Below, piece after piece: positions 43,157 through 52,775 of a stretch of 64,000 nucleotides of DNA. Both the position numbers and the translations under genes were made by a program. How positions within the stretch are numbered: position 1 is the first letter of the stretch; every line of letters starts with the position of its first letter. The notes below the pieces were generated by a model. It saw nothing but the letters and a program-made list of their open reading frames with translations, ran no database searches and was not told the DNA's origin. Source of the stretch: CBDCGJ01 sp965238305 (GTDB lineage Bacteria; Pseudomonadota; Alphaproteobacteria; GCA-2731375); assembly GCA_965238305.1 (NCBI GenBank), contig CBDEHK010000001.1, positions 1,612,001 through 1,676,000 on the forward strand, written 5' to 3'.

Positions 43157-43954
43157 TCACGATTTCTCCGCGATTAGCGTGTAGGACAATGGCAATTGCG
43201 CTTGCTGGCCTTCGAAATGCGGAAAATGAGTGCAGATGTCGATCGGATATTCCTTAAAGTGGGTTAGCGTCAGGCCGGCTTTGATGGTCTCACCAATGAC
43301 CTGACCCAAGTTTGATTGGAAGCCATAGTTTGTCGGCGCCTGGTAACTTTCGCCGCCGTAATAATTCAGCGGGTTATCTTCCACAAAGGCATCTTCCATG
43401 AAATAGGAAAACAGCAGGTCGGTCCCCTGATCCGGCTCGAATATCCACAGAATAGGGTGCATTTCATGGATGAACAGATGCCCGCCCGGTCTGAGCAACC
43501 CTTCGATGGAGCGAAAGTAGCGCGCCTTGTCCGGCAGCCAACAGAGCGCCCCGATGGTGATCAACACGATGTCGAAATGCCCTTTCAAATCTGACGGCAG
43601 GTTCATCACGTCGGAACGGATGAATTCGCCCTCCAGGCCGCTGATGGCTGCCAGTTCTTTCCCCTGGGCGATGAAGTCATCGGAAATGTCGACACCGACA
43701 CAGCGCTTTGCACCATGCTTCTTCAAGGACAAAACCTCGCGACCATTGTTGCAGCAAAGCTGAATGATATCCTTGCCGGCAATGCCAATTCCTTGCAAAA
43801 GCTCAAGCGCGTTGGCTTCAAACGGGCTTTTGTCGGGGTCAGTCAATTCGTCGATGACGATCTGCCAACGTTCGCCGCGATGTTGATCCGCTGCTGCATT
43901 CCAGGCTTTGCGATTGGCGGCGGTGTATTCTTCTATTTTCATATCATTATTCAT
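43157..43954 (-). CDS. Class I SAM-dependent methyltransferase
   Basis: The 265-residue protein has motif I-like sequence DIIQLCCNNGREVLSLKKHG and VGVDISDDFIAQG, then FDIVLITIGALCWLPD and LRPGGHLFIHEMHP. The N-terminus (YTAANRKAWNAAADQHRGERW) and the ordered motifs are shared with the next gene, its paralogue. It overlaps that gene by 4 bases (ATGA). Confidence 0.87.
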   Translation of the reverse strand: MNNDMKIEEYTAANRKAWNAAADQHRGERWQIVIDELTDPDKSPFEANALELLQGIGIAGKDIIQLCCNNGREVLSLKKHGAKRCVGVDISDDFIAQGKELAAISGLEGEFIRSDVMNLPSDLKGHFDIVLITIGALCWLPDKARYFRSIEGLLRPGGHLFIHEMHPILWIFEPDQGTDLLFSYFMEDAFVEDNPLNYYGGESYQAPTNYGFQSNLGQVIGETIKAGLTLTHFKEYPIDICTHFPHFEGQQAQLPLSYTLIAEKS

Positions 43955-44745
43955 TTTGGTTTCTCAGCAATCAAATTGTAAGAAAGCGGCAGCTGCGCCG
44001 ATTGGTTTTCGAAATGACGGAAGTCGCCTGAGTTATCGACTGCGAATTCCTGAAAATGTCGCAGCCGCAGGCCGCAATCGATTGTCGTTTGCAGGACTTC
44101 ACCGACCGTGTGTTGAAATTCGTACCTTTCCGGTGCTTGATATTCACCGCCACCATAATAATCGAGTGGCTCAGCCATAGCGAAGACGGCGTCGTCAAAG
44201 TAGGAATAAACGAACTTGCTTCCCTGTTCACGTTCGAACATCCAAAGCAACGGATGCATTTCTTCGACCAGCCATTTGCCGCCTGGCTTCAGTAATCTCG
44301 CAACTACAGACATGAAGGCAGCCAAATCCGGTTGCCAATTGAAGACGCCAATGGTCGTCAAAACAAGATCGAATTGACCATCAAAATGGTTGCCAAGATC
44401 ACAGATATTCGATCGTTCGAATTCCGCCTCAAGCTTCGAAAGCGCAGATAGTTCCCGTGCCTGGGCGATGAATTCATCGGAGATATCGACACCGACGCAA
44501 CGCCGGGCGCCGTGCCGCTTCAGCCACAAAAGTTCGCGGCCATTGTTGCAGGCGAGTTGAACGATATCCTTGTCGGCATAGTCGACGAGATCGATTACTG
44601 CTTGCGCAGGGATATTGAAAGGTGCTTCTTCGTTGCCGGTTAGTTGGGCGATAATCCTTTGCCAGCGCTGACCACGATGTTGATCAGCGACGGCATTCCA
44701 GGCGGCCCGATTGCCTTCGGTAACCGCGTCATTGTCGTAAGACAT
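43951..44745 (-). CDS. Class I SAM-dependent methyltransferase, tandem paralogue
   Basis: The start MSYDNDAVTEGNRAAWNAV at 44745 aligns with its paralogue; earlier codons are not family-like. Motifs: KDIVQLACNNGRELLWLKRHG, VGVDISDEFIAQA, FDLVLTTIGVFNWQPD and LKPGGKWLVEEMHPLLW. Both share the same LxxCNNGRE-type motif I, in place of the usual GxGxG, and overall look 40-50% identical by eye. It starts 1 bp after the synthetase stop. Confidence 0.87.
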   Translation of the reverse strand: MSYDNDAVTEGNRAAWNAVADQHRGQRWQRIIAQLTGNEEAPFNIPAQAVIDLVDYADKDIVQLACNNGRELLWLKRHGARRCVGVDISDEFIAQARELSALSKLEAEFERSNICDLGNHFDGQFDLVLTTIGVFNWQPDLAAFMSVVARLLKPGGKWLVEEMHPLLWMFEREQGSKFVYSYFDDAVFAMAEPLDYYGGGEYQAPERYEFQHTVGEVLQTTIDCGLRLRHFQEFAVDNSGDFRHFENQSAQLPLSYNLIAEKPK

Positions 44746-44746
44746 G

Positions 44747-46351
44747 TCATTGTTCCAATGCTGCCACGGCGAACTGCCGTGCTCCAGCATAATCCGCCTT
44801 GCCATTCGCGGCGCGCAACGGCACGCCGGCGGCTAATATTCGTTTCGGGATTTTGTATGGGGCAAGGGACGCGCGGACATGTTCACGCAAAGCATGCTCA
44901 TCCGGTTCTCGAGGCCCTGTGATTATGGCGGTGACGGCTTGGCCCCATCTCTCATCCGGGATACCTACCACCAGGGCGTCATCGACACAAGGATGGGTTT
45001 TGAGGATTTCTTCGACTTCTTCCGGGAAGACTTTTTCGCCGCCGGTATTGATGCAGGCGCTGCCGCGACCGAGGAAGATAATACCGCCGTCCGCATCGAC
45101 TTTACAGCGATCGCCCGGAAAGGAATAGCGCTTGCCGTTAACGATCTTAAAAACGCTTTCGGATTTTTTCGGATCTTTGTAATACCCCTGCGGCAGCGGG
45201 CCACCAACGGCAAGCCAGCCTTCTTTATCGCTGCCCGGTTCCACTTCATTGCCGTCATCGTCAAAGACCCGGGCCAGGTCGTTGATGGTGAAGCGGCCGG
45301 TGGTCACTTCACCCGCGCTGGTCATGATCGAGGTGCCCATGCCCAGACCTTCCGACGCGCCAAAGGCGTCGACCATGACGACATCCGGCAAATGTTCCAA
45401 AAGCCGCCGTTTGATATCGGTCGACCACATGGTGCCGGAGGAGGTGATCATCTCTAGACTGGAAAGATCGTATTTTCCCACCACGTCGTCCAAGGAATTC
45501 GCCATCGGCCGGGCAAAGGCATCGCCGACGATGGAAATCCGCTCAACTTTGTGCTTTTGTGCAGTCCTCCACAATTCTTCCGGATCGAATGATGGGTCGG
45601 TTAGGGTGACAAGCGTGCCGCCACCCATCAGCATGCCCAGCATGCCGGAAAACCCGGTGCCATGCATTAACGGGCAAGCGGGTATGGAGATATTGCCGCG
45701 CCCGGCTTCTTTCAGCCCGGCAATCAGTTCATCGGGATTATTGGGGGCTTCGTCATTGATGGCGCGGACTGCTTCGACCAAGCCGCCATAGAAGTCGCTG
45801 GATCGCCAGATCACCCCCTTTGGCATGCCGGTGGTGCCGCCGGTATAGATGAAAAGTTCATCTTCGGCGGACCGGGTGATGTTCAAATTCTGACCATCGC
45901 CGCTGCTGGCAAGGTCTTCAAAGGCGGTGGCGAAGTTGGCGATCTGACCATCGTCGCTGACTTCAATATACATCTTCACCTTGTCCAGACGTGGGCGCAG
46001 GGCGGTGACTTGCGGGCGAAATTCGCTGGCATAGACAATCGCGACAGCATCGGAATCATGCAGGATGTAATGCAGTTCATCTTCCATATAGCGGAAATTG
46101 ACATTCACATGGGTTAGGCTGGCGCGCAGGCAGGCGGCGAAAGTTTCCGAATATTCGGTGCGATTGCGCATATAAAAAGCAACTTTGTCATGGGTTTTGG
46201 CGCCACCGCTCAACAAGCCGCGGGCGATATTATTGCTGCGTTTGTTCAGCTCTCCCCAGCTCAGCACGCGGTCACCATGAACAAGCGCCGGGCGGGCCGG
46301 ATCCATGATCTCCACAACACAATCCAGAATATCGCCCAAAATCCACTGCAT
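44747..46351 (-). CDS. Acyl-CoA synthetase (AMP-forming)
   Basis: The start MQWILGDILDCV at 46351 is chosen; the upstream 30 residues are unrelated. Motifs: FIYTGGTTGMPKGVIW (phosphate loop), FGASEGLGMGTSIM, GWLAVGGPLPQGYYKD and the adenylation-region Lys in RAANGKADYAGA, where the expected GKVxR is altered. It heads a minus-strand operon with two methyltransferases and PhyH. Such fadD3/fadD17-like enzymes often act on unusual acids. Confidence 0.87.
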   Translation of the reverse strand: MQWILGDILDCVVEIMDPARPALVHGDRVLSWGELNKRSNNIARGLLSGGAKTHDKVAFYMRNRTEYSETFAACLRASLTHVNVNFRYMEDELHYILHDSDAVAIVYASEFRPQVTALRPRLDKVKMYIEVSDDGQIANFATAFEDLASSGDGQNLNITRSAEDELFIYTGGTTGMPKGVIWRSSDFYGGLVEAVRAINDEAPNNPDELIAGLKEAGRGNISIPACPLMHGTGFSGMLGMLMGGGTLVTLTDPSFDPEELWRTAQKHKVERISIVGDAFARPMANSLDDVVGKYDLSSLEMITSSGTMWSTDIKRRLLEHLPDVVMVDAFGASEGLGMGTSIMTSAGEVTTGRFTINDLARVFDDDGNEVEPGSDKEGWLAVGGPLPQGYYKDPKKSESVFKIVNGKRYSFPGDRCKVDADGGIIFLGRGSACINTGGEKVFPEEVEEILKTHPCVDDALVVGIPDERWGQAVTAIITGPREPDEHALREHVRASLAPYKIPKRILAAGVPLRAANGKADYAGARQFAVAALEQ

Positions 46352-46425
46352 TATGATTTGCCTCCGATACTGATTTCGGGGGATCATAGTAAGAGGCAAC
46401 TGCAAAAACAATGGGAGGCGATGGA

Positions 46426-47331
46426 ATGGCCGGCATGGCATTCATCAACGGCGATTATGTGGCGCCCGAAGATGCCAAGATTTCGATTTTCGATCTCGGC
46501 TTTACCCGCAGTGACGTGGTCTATGATGTGGTCAGCACCTGGAAGGGTCAGTTTTTTCGCCTCGACGATCACATCGAGCGGTTTTTTACCTCGATTTCCG
46601 GGATCGGGATCGACACGCCCTATGACAAAGCAGAAGTCAAGGCGATCCTGGCCAATTGTGTTGATCGCGGTGGCTTGGACGATGCCTATGTTTCGATGGC
46701 AGTGACCCGGGGGCAGTTTCGCGATCCCAACAACCGAGACCCACGTCATCACATTCCGACCTTCATCGCTTTCGCCATTCCCTATGTCTGGATCGTCGCG
46801 CCGGAACATCAGGAAACGGGCATTGCGATCAACATTGCCGGAGTCCAGCGTATTCCCGATGGCGCGGTCGATCAGCGGCACAAAAACTATCATTGGGGCG
46901 ATCTGACCCAAGGGCTGCGGCAGGCCCGGATGGGCGGTGCCGATAGTGCGATCTTATGTACTCCGGAAGGGTTCTTGGCAGAAGGACCGGGTTTCAATCT
47001 GTTTATGGTCATTAATGGGGAACTGCTGACGCCGGGGCGAAACGTGTTGCACGGGATCACCCGAAAATCGATTTTCGAACTGGCGGGCGACCTGGATTGG
47101 CAGGTGACGCCCGGAGACTATAGAAAAGAAGTCTTGCTGGCGGCCGATGAAGCCTTCCTAACTTCAACGGCGGGTGGCATCATGCCGGTGGTTCAAGTCG
47201 ATGACCGCATCTTGAGCAACGGGGCGCCCGGCCCGGTGTCAGCAAAACTGCGGCAGCTTTATTGGGACAGACGCGAAACCGGCTGGCACGGGACGGCCGT
47301 TCAAACACTTGTTACGCAGACTTCGGCATGA
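46426..47331 (+). CDS. Class IV aminotransferase (branched-chain/D-amino-acid type)
   Basis: ATG 46426 follows GGGAGG at 46413-46418. The 301-residue PLP enzyme has INGDYVAPEDAKISIFDLGF at the N-terminus, RGQFRDPNN, the PLP Lys in AVDQRHKNYHWGDLT and the EGPGFNLFMVINGELLTP phosphate-side element. Family IV enzymes include BCATs, D-alanine aminotransferases and ADC lyases; which it is cannot be decided. It overlaps the PhoD-like gene by 4 bases. Confidence 0.88.
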   Translation: MAGMAFINGDYVAPEDAKISIFDLGFTRSDVVYDVVSTWKGQFFRLDDHIERFFTSISGIGIDTPYDKAEVKAILANCVDRGGLDDAYVSMAVTRGQFRDPNNRDPRHHIPTFIAFAIPYVWIVAPEHQETGIAINIAGVQRIPDGAVDQRHKNYHWGDLTQGLRQARMGGADSAILCTPEGFLAEGPGFNLFMVINGELLTPGRNVLHGITRKSIFELAGDLDWQVTPGDYRKEVLLAADEAFLTSTAGGIMPVVQVDDRILSNGAPGPVSAKLRQLYWDRRETGWHGTAVQTLVTQTSA

Positions 47332-48431
47332 GATTACCGGGCATCATCCTGCTGTTTTTATTGTTATCGGGTTGCGTCCCTGTTGAGCTGAAACCGCAAC
47401 TTCATAGCGCTTATGTATTGCCGGAAGATAAGATTCTGACGCGTATCACCTTTGGTTCCTGTTTGTCGGAAACCGAGCCGCAACCGATTTTAGCTCAGGT
47501 CGCGGCGAACCAGCCGGATCTGTTCATTTTTGCTGGCGACAATGTCTACGCCGACAATTTCAAGGGCAACTGGTTGGATGTGCCGGATAAGTCGGCGATC
47601 CAACATGCCTACGCCCTGCAGGCCGCCCATTCGGAATTTGCCGCCTTTGCACAAACCGGCATTCCGGTCCTCGCGACCTGGGATGACCACGATTATGGCC
47701 TGAACGATGCGGGCGGTGAACTGCCGCTGGATTTTAAGCAATATTCCAAGACCGCGTTGTTGGACTTTTTCGCCGTACCGCGTTCGGCGGCGGTGCGTGA
47801 TCGAGATGGGCTTTATCAATCTTTGTTTTTTGGACCGGCGGGAAAGCGGGTGCAGATTATTCTGTTGGATACGCGTTGGTTTCGCTCGCCCTTGAAACCG
47901 ACAGATCAGCGAAACGCCCGCTATAAAGAGCGTTATCTGCCAGACTGGGATACAGGGAAGACGATGTTAGGGGCGGCCCAATGGTTGTGGTTGGAAGCAG
48001 AATTCCAGCGGCCGGCCGACATTCGTTTTGTCGTCACATCAATTCAGCTGATCGCCGAAGGCCATGGTTATGAACGTTGGGGCAATCTGCCCTTGGAACA
48101 GCAGAAATTTATCGAGCTGGTGGTGAAACATGATGTGAAGAACTTATTTTTGCTCTCCGGCGACCGTCATATTGGGGCTTTTTACCGGCGCGATCTAAAG
48201 AGGGACTTGGCGGTTTATGAGATGACCTCAAGTGCGCTGAACCTTTCGTTCACCTTATGGAGCGACGAGCGCGGTCCGTTTCAGGCCGGTCCCGCAGTCG
48301 GTCCTGATAATTTTGGCCAGATCGACATCGATTGGGAAAATCGACAGCTTCATATGCAGCTAATAGGGTTGGACGGCACCCCTTTGCGACGGATCAGCGC
48401 CAACTTGCAAAGCGATTCGCCAGCCGGTTGA
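47328..48431 (+). CDS. PhoD-like phosphodiesterase/alkaline phosphatase, lipoprotein
   Basis: The 367-residue protein has a lipobox (LLFLLLSGCVP), so it is probably an outer- or inner-membrane lipoprotein. PhoD motifs: ITFGSC, LFIFAGDNVYADN, VLATWDDHDYGLNDAGG, LLDTRWF and LLSGDRHIGAF. PhoD enzymes hydrolyse phosphodiesters with Fe and Ca. It is coupled to the aminotransferase by ATGA. Confidence 0.88.
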   Translation: MRLPGIILLFLLLSGCVPVELKPQLHSAYVLPEDKILTRITFGSCLSETEPQPILAQVAANQPDLFIFAGDNVYADNFKGNWLDVPDKSAIQHAYALQAAHSEFAAFAQTGIPVLATWDDHDYGLNDAGGELPLDFKQYSKTALLDFFAVPRSAAVRDRDGLYQSLFFGPAGKRVQIILLDTRWFRSPLKPTDQRNARYKERYLPDWDTGKTMLGAAQWLWLEAEFQRPADIRFVVTSIQLIAEGHGYERWGNLPLEQQKFIELVVKHDVKNLFLLSGDRHIGAFYRRDLKRDLAVYEMTSSALNLSFTLWSDERGPFQAGPAVGPDNFGQIDIDWENRQLHMQLIGLDGTPLRRISANLQSDSPAG

Positions 48432-48615
48432 CCGCAAATAAAATTTCAACTGAAAAAATCGGAATTTCATTAGCTTCCAAAACGTCGTGGAATAATTATT
48501 AAAACTACATAATGGGTCGAAAATTTGCCAAGACAGATATCCCGAACTATCCCCACACTTTTCCACAAGAAATTTATAGTTGGCGAAGAATCAGTCTTGT
48601 CTCATTTGCCATAAT

Positions 48616-48853
48616 CTGGTGAACTTTATCTCGACACCACTGGTGGTTCGGTGGAGGTCGGGCGGGTAGCCTGAGGTCGGATTAGCTAACCACAGTTAAG
48701 ATGGCAACGGGTTAAGGCAAAGGCGGGGGCGCCGATGCTGGAACCCTTAAACGGGAATGCCAGAGTGTACAGAATAGAGTTCGCTCCGTTCAGTAAGCTC
48801 AGACAATCTTTAAAAAGGGTTACGGGGCCGCTTCGGCGGCCCCTTCCTTTTTT
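48616..48853 (+). ncRNA. Possible structured RNA ending in an intrinsic terminator
   Basis: No open frame occupies the 465-bp gap after the PhoD-like gene, but several foldable segments occur: CGAC...GTCG around 48632-48660, CTGGAACCC...GGGAATGCCAG near 48739-48763 and GAGTTCGCTC near 48777-48786. The run ends with a perfect terminator. No known family (6S, tmRNA, RNase P, SRP, common riboswitches) was recognised. It may equally be a 3' UTR of the PhoD-like gene. Confidence 0.3.
48824..48853. terminator. Strong bidirectional intrinsic terminator
   Basis: GGGGCCGC-TTCG-GCGGCCCC forms an 8-bp stem with a stable TTCG tetraloop, followed by TTCCTTTTTT on the plus strand. On the minus strand GTAACCCTTTTT follows, so it can also terminate the GlxA-type regulator transcript, whose stop is at 48896. 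Confidence 0.9.
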
Positions 48854-48895
48854 GGCAATCGAACCGCAATCACTCCAAGTTTTTCAATGATCATT

Positions 48896-49921
48896 TTATT
48901 GGTATCTACGAAATCGTTTGCGGCCAAACATTTTCCGATAATCACTGGGACTGAGCCCGGTTGTGCGCTTGAACAAACGGCGAAACGAAGAGGTATCTTC
49001 ATAGCCGATTTCCAAGGCGACTTTTTCGACGCCGTCTTCCGTGGTTTCAAGCATTTGTTTTGCTTCCTCCATCCGAACGACCTGAACGTATGCCAAAGGT
49101 GAATAACCGGTTGCTTGATGAAATCGTCGCGCAAAGGTTGTTGAGGGAAGATCGGCAAGTTCGATCATGGCGGCCACCGGGTTCTCGGTGCTGTAGTTCT
49201 CCGCAATCCAGATTTGACAGTTGCGAATAACCGTATCTTGATGCGGGATGCCAAGCGGCAGGGCCATGTAAGGGGCTTGCAATTCGCCGAGGTCTGGGAG
49301 TAACCAGAATTTAGCTGTCCGGACAGCCTGTTCGAGACCAAGATATTGCACGATTAGGAAGAGCGCTAGTTCCTGCCAGGCGGTTGTGCCACCAGACGTC
49401 ACAATGCCATGGTTGGCATCGGTAAAACAAAGGTTCCTTTCAAGACGGAGTTGGACTTTGGGGTATTGGGTCCGAAACAGATCCTTATAGGCCCAGTGTG
49501 TGGTCGCCTCGATATTATTCAATAATCCAGCCTCCGCCAGAAACAAAGCACCTGTACAGGCCGACATCAGCCGGGTGTCGCCATCTTGGATATCATGAAG
49601 CCAATGGAATGTTTTATCATAGGATTTATCAAGCGGCTGAGAAGCAGAGGTGTTGATGCCCGGGACAACAACGATGTCGGTTTCGCCGATGTCATCAATG
49701 CTGCAGTCCGGGGTCAGATATACACCGCTGGCGCATCGGAAAGGGGTGGACCCTGCCGCGACGATCTGCACCTTGAAGCGCGGCAATTCCGGTTCGCCGG
49801 AAACGGAAGCCTCCCAACCGACGCCGATTGACGACAATACATCATAGAGACCAAAGAGACCCGAAGCGGCGGTCAATTCGGATGCGAATAGGCTTACGGA
49901 AATAGGATCTGAGTTTGACAT
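48896..49921 (-). CDS. GlxA/FtrA-type regulator: DJ-1/PfpI domain plus AraC HTH
   Basis: ATG 49921 follows AAGGAG 13 bp upstream. The ~341-residue protein has an N-terminal DJ-1/PfpI (GATase1-like) sensor: SLFASELTAASGLFGLYDVL, IVVVPGIN and SACTGALFLAEAGLL, with the elbow Cys in the usual place. The C-terminal AraC domain has STTFARRFHQATGYSPLAYV and ALEIGYEDTSSFRRLFKRTTG. It is divergent from the flavin oxidase at 50036 and may control it. Confidence 0.9.
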   Translation of the reverse strand: MSNSDPISVSLFASELTAASGLFGLYDVLSSIGVGWEASVSGEPELPRFKVQIVAAGSTPFRCASGVYLTPDCSIDDIGETDIVVVPGINTSASQPLDKSYDKTFHWLHDIQDGDTRLMSACTGALFLAEAGLLNNIEATTHWAYKDLFRTQYPKVQLRLERNLCFTDANHGIVTSGGTTAWQELALFLIVQYLGLEQAVRTAKFWLLPDLGELQAPYMALPLGIPHQDTVIRNCQIWIAENYSTENPVAAMIELADLPSTTFARRFHQATGYSPLAYVQVVRMEEAKQMLETTEDGVEKVALEIGYEDTSSFRRLFKRTTGLSPSDYRKMFGRKRFRRYQ

Positions 49922-50035
49922 TGTCCGCGCGCGCTCCTTCAAAGTGGGGAATATACCCCTATTATGGTCATTCTGCCTCTTATCGAGTTGCTCGTTCAAT
50001 GATTAAGTGAGGCTATTCAATAATCGGAGGTCGAA

Positions 50036-51478
50036 ATGGGTACATATGGAAGTTTGACGGGCGGCATCGTCGAAATCCCAACCGAAACAATCGGTGCATT
50101 TATGGCCGGTATTCGAGGCGAGACGATTGATCCGGCTGATAAAAACTACGATGAAGCACGGAAAGTTTGGAATGCCACGGTCGATAAACGCCCCAGCCTG
50201 ATTGTAAAGTGTTCGGGACTTGCTGACGTTGTTGCGGCAGTGAATTTTGCGCGGGACCAAAGTCTTCTGCTCTCCGTTCGCGGCGGTGGACATAACGTAA
50301 GCGGCAGCGCAGTTTGTGACGGTGGTTTGGTCATCGACCTTTCGCAAATGCGGGCCGTGCGCGTTGACCGCAAGACGCAAAGCGCTCATGTGCAAGGCGG
50401 TGCAACACTGGCCGATGTCGATCACGAAACCCAAGCGTTTGGATTGGTCACCACTACAGGAAATGTTTCCCAAACTGGAATTGGCGGGCTTACACTCAGT
50501 GGTGGCTTTGGCAACCTACGCCGAAAGTATGGCTTGGGAATTGATAACGTGATCTCTGTTGAGATCGTTACCGCCGACGGCACCGTCCATCATGCTGATG
50601 CATCGAACAATCCAGAACTTTTTTGGGCGGTTCGAGGCGGCGGCGGCAACTTCGGTGTTGTGACCTCGTTTGAATTTAAGCTTCTTCCTCTCGGGCCGGA
50701 GGTTATGTTTGCGGCTCAGTTTTTTGCTATTGAGGACGCAAACTCAACTTTCCGCAAATGGCGAGACATCATGGATGAGGCGCCCGATGAAGTCTCTTCG
50801 CTGGCCTTTTTCTGGACCGTGCCGCGCGTAGAAGGATTTCCTGAGGAAATCCAGGGAAAAAGGGTTTTCTTATATGCCGCGCTCTATGCTGGACCAGCTG
50901 ACGAAGGCGAAGAAGTGTTACGGCCGCTTACGGAAATTGGCGAACCTGTGCTCGACTTGTCTGGACGTGGGCCCTACACACAATGGCAAGCCGCCTTTGA
51001 TCCATTTTTTATTCCGGGTGCTGTTTATCCCGAAATTTTTGCTTATTGGAAGTCTATCTATCTCAATGAACTGAGCGATACGTTGATCGATGATCTGATC
51101 GATCGGGCGCGGCAACTTCCCACTGAACAATGTTTGATGGCGATATGGCAGCTCGGCGGCGCGATGGCACGGGTGCCGGAAGAAGCAACAGCATTCGGGC
51201 GACGTATCGCGCCTTATCTGCTGAGCTATGATTGTTGTTGGGTCAATCCAAAACAGAGCCAGGCTGTTGTAACCTGGGTGCGTCAGCAAGTTGCGGCGGC
51301 CGAGCCATATTCTCCCGGTGGGTCCTACTTGAATTTTCCTGGTGTTGGGGAAGATAATGATGAGCTGGTGCGAAAGGCTTATGGGAAAAATTACCATCGG
51401 CTGGTGCAAATCAAGCGGACCTACGATCCTGACAACTTGTTCCGAATGAACCAGAATATTAAGCCGACAGGGAATTGA
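50036..51478 (+). CDS. FAD-linked oxidase (BBE-like, PCMH-type)
   Basis: CGGAGG lies 6 bp before ATG 50036. The 480-residue protein has the PCMH FAD fold: SLLLSVRGGGHNVSGSAV, where His is the covalent FAD attachment site, and IGGLTLSGGFGNLRRKYGLG without the second Cys of bicovalent BBE enzymes. The C-terminal BBE motif YGKNYHRLVQIKRTYDPDNLF is typical. It oxidises alcohols, amines or carbohydrates with oxygen. It is divergent from the GlxA-type regulator by 115 bp. Confidence 0.88.
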   Translation: MGTYGSLTGGIVEIPTETIGAFMAGIRGETIDPADKNYDEARKVWNATVDKRPSLIVKCSGLADVVAAVNFARDQSLLLSVRGGGHNVSGSAVCDGGLVIDLSQMRAVRVDRKTQSAHVQGGATLADVDHETQAFGLVTTTGNVSQTGIGGLTLSGGFGNLRRKYGLGIDNVISVEIVTADGTVHHADASNNPELFWAVRGGGGNFGVVTSFEFKLLPLGPEVMFAAQFFAIEDANSTFRKWRDIMDEAPDEVSSLAFFWTVPRVEGFPEEIQGKRVFLYAALYAGPADEGEEVLRPLTEIGEPVLDLSGRGPYTQWQAAFDPFFIPGAVYPEIFAYWKSIYLNELSDTLIDDLIDRARQLPTEQCLMAIWQLGGAMARVPEEATAFGRRIAPYLLSYDCCWVNPKQSQAVVTWVRQQVAAAEPYSPGGSYLNFPGVGEDNDELVRKAYGKNYHRLVQIKRTYDPDNLFRMNQNIKPTGN

Positions 51479-51714
51479 TGACGAATGACATCAGTGGCCT
51501 TTGAGCTGCTTTTTACCGTTCCTCCGGCATAATGAATCGGAGTTGAGAATTTTTGCGCCAACCGCGTCAAAAAATACCGACTTTCACATAAGAATTGGTG
51601 GCTGCACTTCTGGCGCAATATGTCACCCTCTAAATGCTTCAGCGGCCCCTTCCTTTTGTTTCTCAATTACACCATCATACAACTTTTATTCGCCTATCGA
51701 CGGAGGTTGTTCAG

Positions 51715-52695
51715 ATGACCGTAATTGACGTGCACACCCATATGCTCAGCGATAAATGGGTCGAGACCCTAAAACAGCATGGCGGCAATCGCTATACCAT
51801 TAAGGAACTGAAGGGCCAGCAGGCCATTCACCTGGACGGCGCCCCGTTCATGACCTTGATGCAAGGGATGTTCGACTATGATATGCGCATCGAAAATATG
51901 GACAAAGCCCGCGTCGATATGGCGATCGTTTCGCTAACTTGCCCCAGCGTTTATTGGGGTGGCGAGGAGGTCAGTACGGCAACGGCCCAAATGATGAACG
52001 ATCAGATGGCGGCAGAACAGCGGGAGCGGCCGGACCGCCTTCGCCATTTTGCTACTCTGCCCTGGCAATACCCCGATGCGGCGGTTAAGGAACTGAAGCG
52101 AGCGACAAAAAATGGCGCGGTTGGCATCTTCGTGACCGCCAACGTCTCGGGCCTGTCATTAACCGATGAAAAAATCGTGCCGGTCTGGGACGCCATCGAT
52201 GCCTTAAGGCTGCCGGTGTTGGTGCATCCTTCGGCGCCGCCGGGCACCAACGAGTTGGATATGTTCGATTTCAACCTTATCGCTTCGGTTGGCTTCACCT
52301 TCGATACCACCTTGGCGGTCAGCCGGATGATTTTCGATGGGTTTTTTGAACGCTACCAGAAGCTGAAAATCATCGCCTGCCATGGCGGTGGATATTTGCC
52401 TTATTTGGCTGGTCGGCTGGATTTCTGTTTCGAGAATATGCCGCCATGCCGCGAAAAAATCGACCGCCAGCCCAGCACCTATCTTAGCCAGATCTACTAC
52501 GATACGGTTGTTTTCACCCAAGGCGCGTTGGATCTGTGTGTGAATGTGGGCGGTGCCAACAATGTTCTTTACGGGTCGGACTATCCCCACAATATTGGCG
52601 ACATGCGCGGTTGTTTGCAGCGAGTAAATTCTTTACCGGCTGAGCAACGCAGCCTCATTCGCGGTCAAAATGCGCTGCGGATATTTGATTTATAG
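51715..52695 (+). CDS. Amidohydrolase family 2 (ACMSD-like metal-dependent hydrolase)
   Basis: ATG 51715 follows CGGAGG; an upstream extension is not family-like. The 326-residue TIM-barrel has DVHTHM (metal pair), LVHPSAPPG, IIACHGGGYLPYLAGR and YGSDYPHN, i.e. the ACMSD/gamma-resorcylate decarboxylase set of metal ligands. Members decarboxylate or hydrolyse aromatic or ring acids. It lies after the oxidase by 236 bp with no clear promoter. Confidence 0.88.
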   Translation: MTVIDVHTHMLSDKWVETLKQHGGNRYTIKELKGQQAIHLDGAPFMTLMQGMFDYDMRIENMDKARVDMAIVSLTCPSVYWGGEEVSTATAQMMNDQMAAEQRERPDRLRHFATLPWQYPDAAVKELKRATKNGAVGIFVTANVSGLSLTDEKIVPVWDAIDALRLPVLVHPSAPPGTNELDMFDFNLIASVGFTFDTTLAVSRMIFDGFFERYQKLKIIACHGGGYLPYLAGRLDFCFENMPPCREKIDRQPSTYLSQIYYDTVVFTQGALDLCVNVGGANNVLYGSDYPHNIGDMRGCLQRVNSLPAEQRSLIRGQNALRIFDL

Positions 52696-52775
52696 CGGTT
52701 TTCAAACCGATTTAACTCTGCTTTCATAAAGATAAGCGACGATCATCTGCTATTGCCAATCTTTTGGGGTCGAGA

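Noticed and set aside
48616..48853. 6S RNA, tmRNA, RNase P or a known riboswitch
   Set aside because: None of the conserved sequence blocks of these RNAs could be found.
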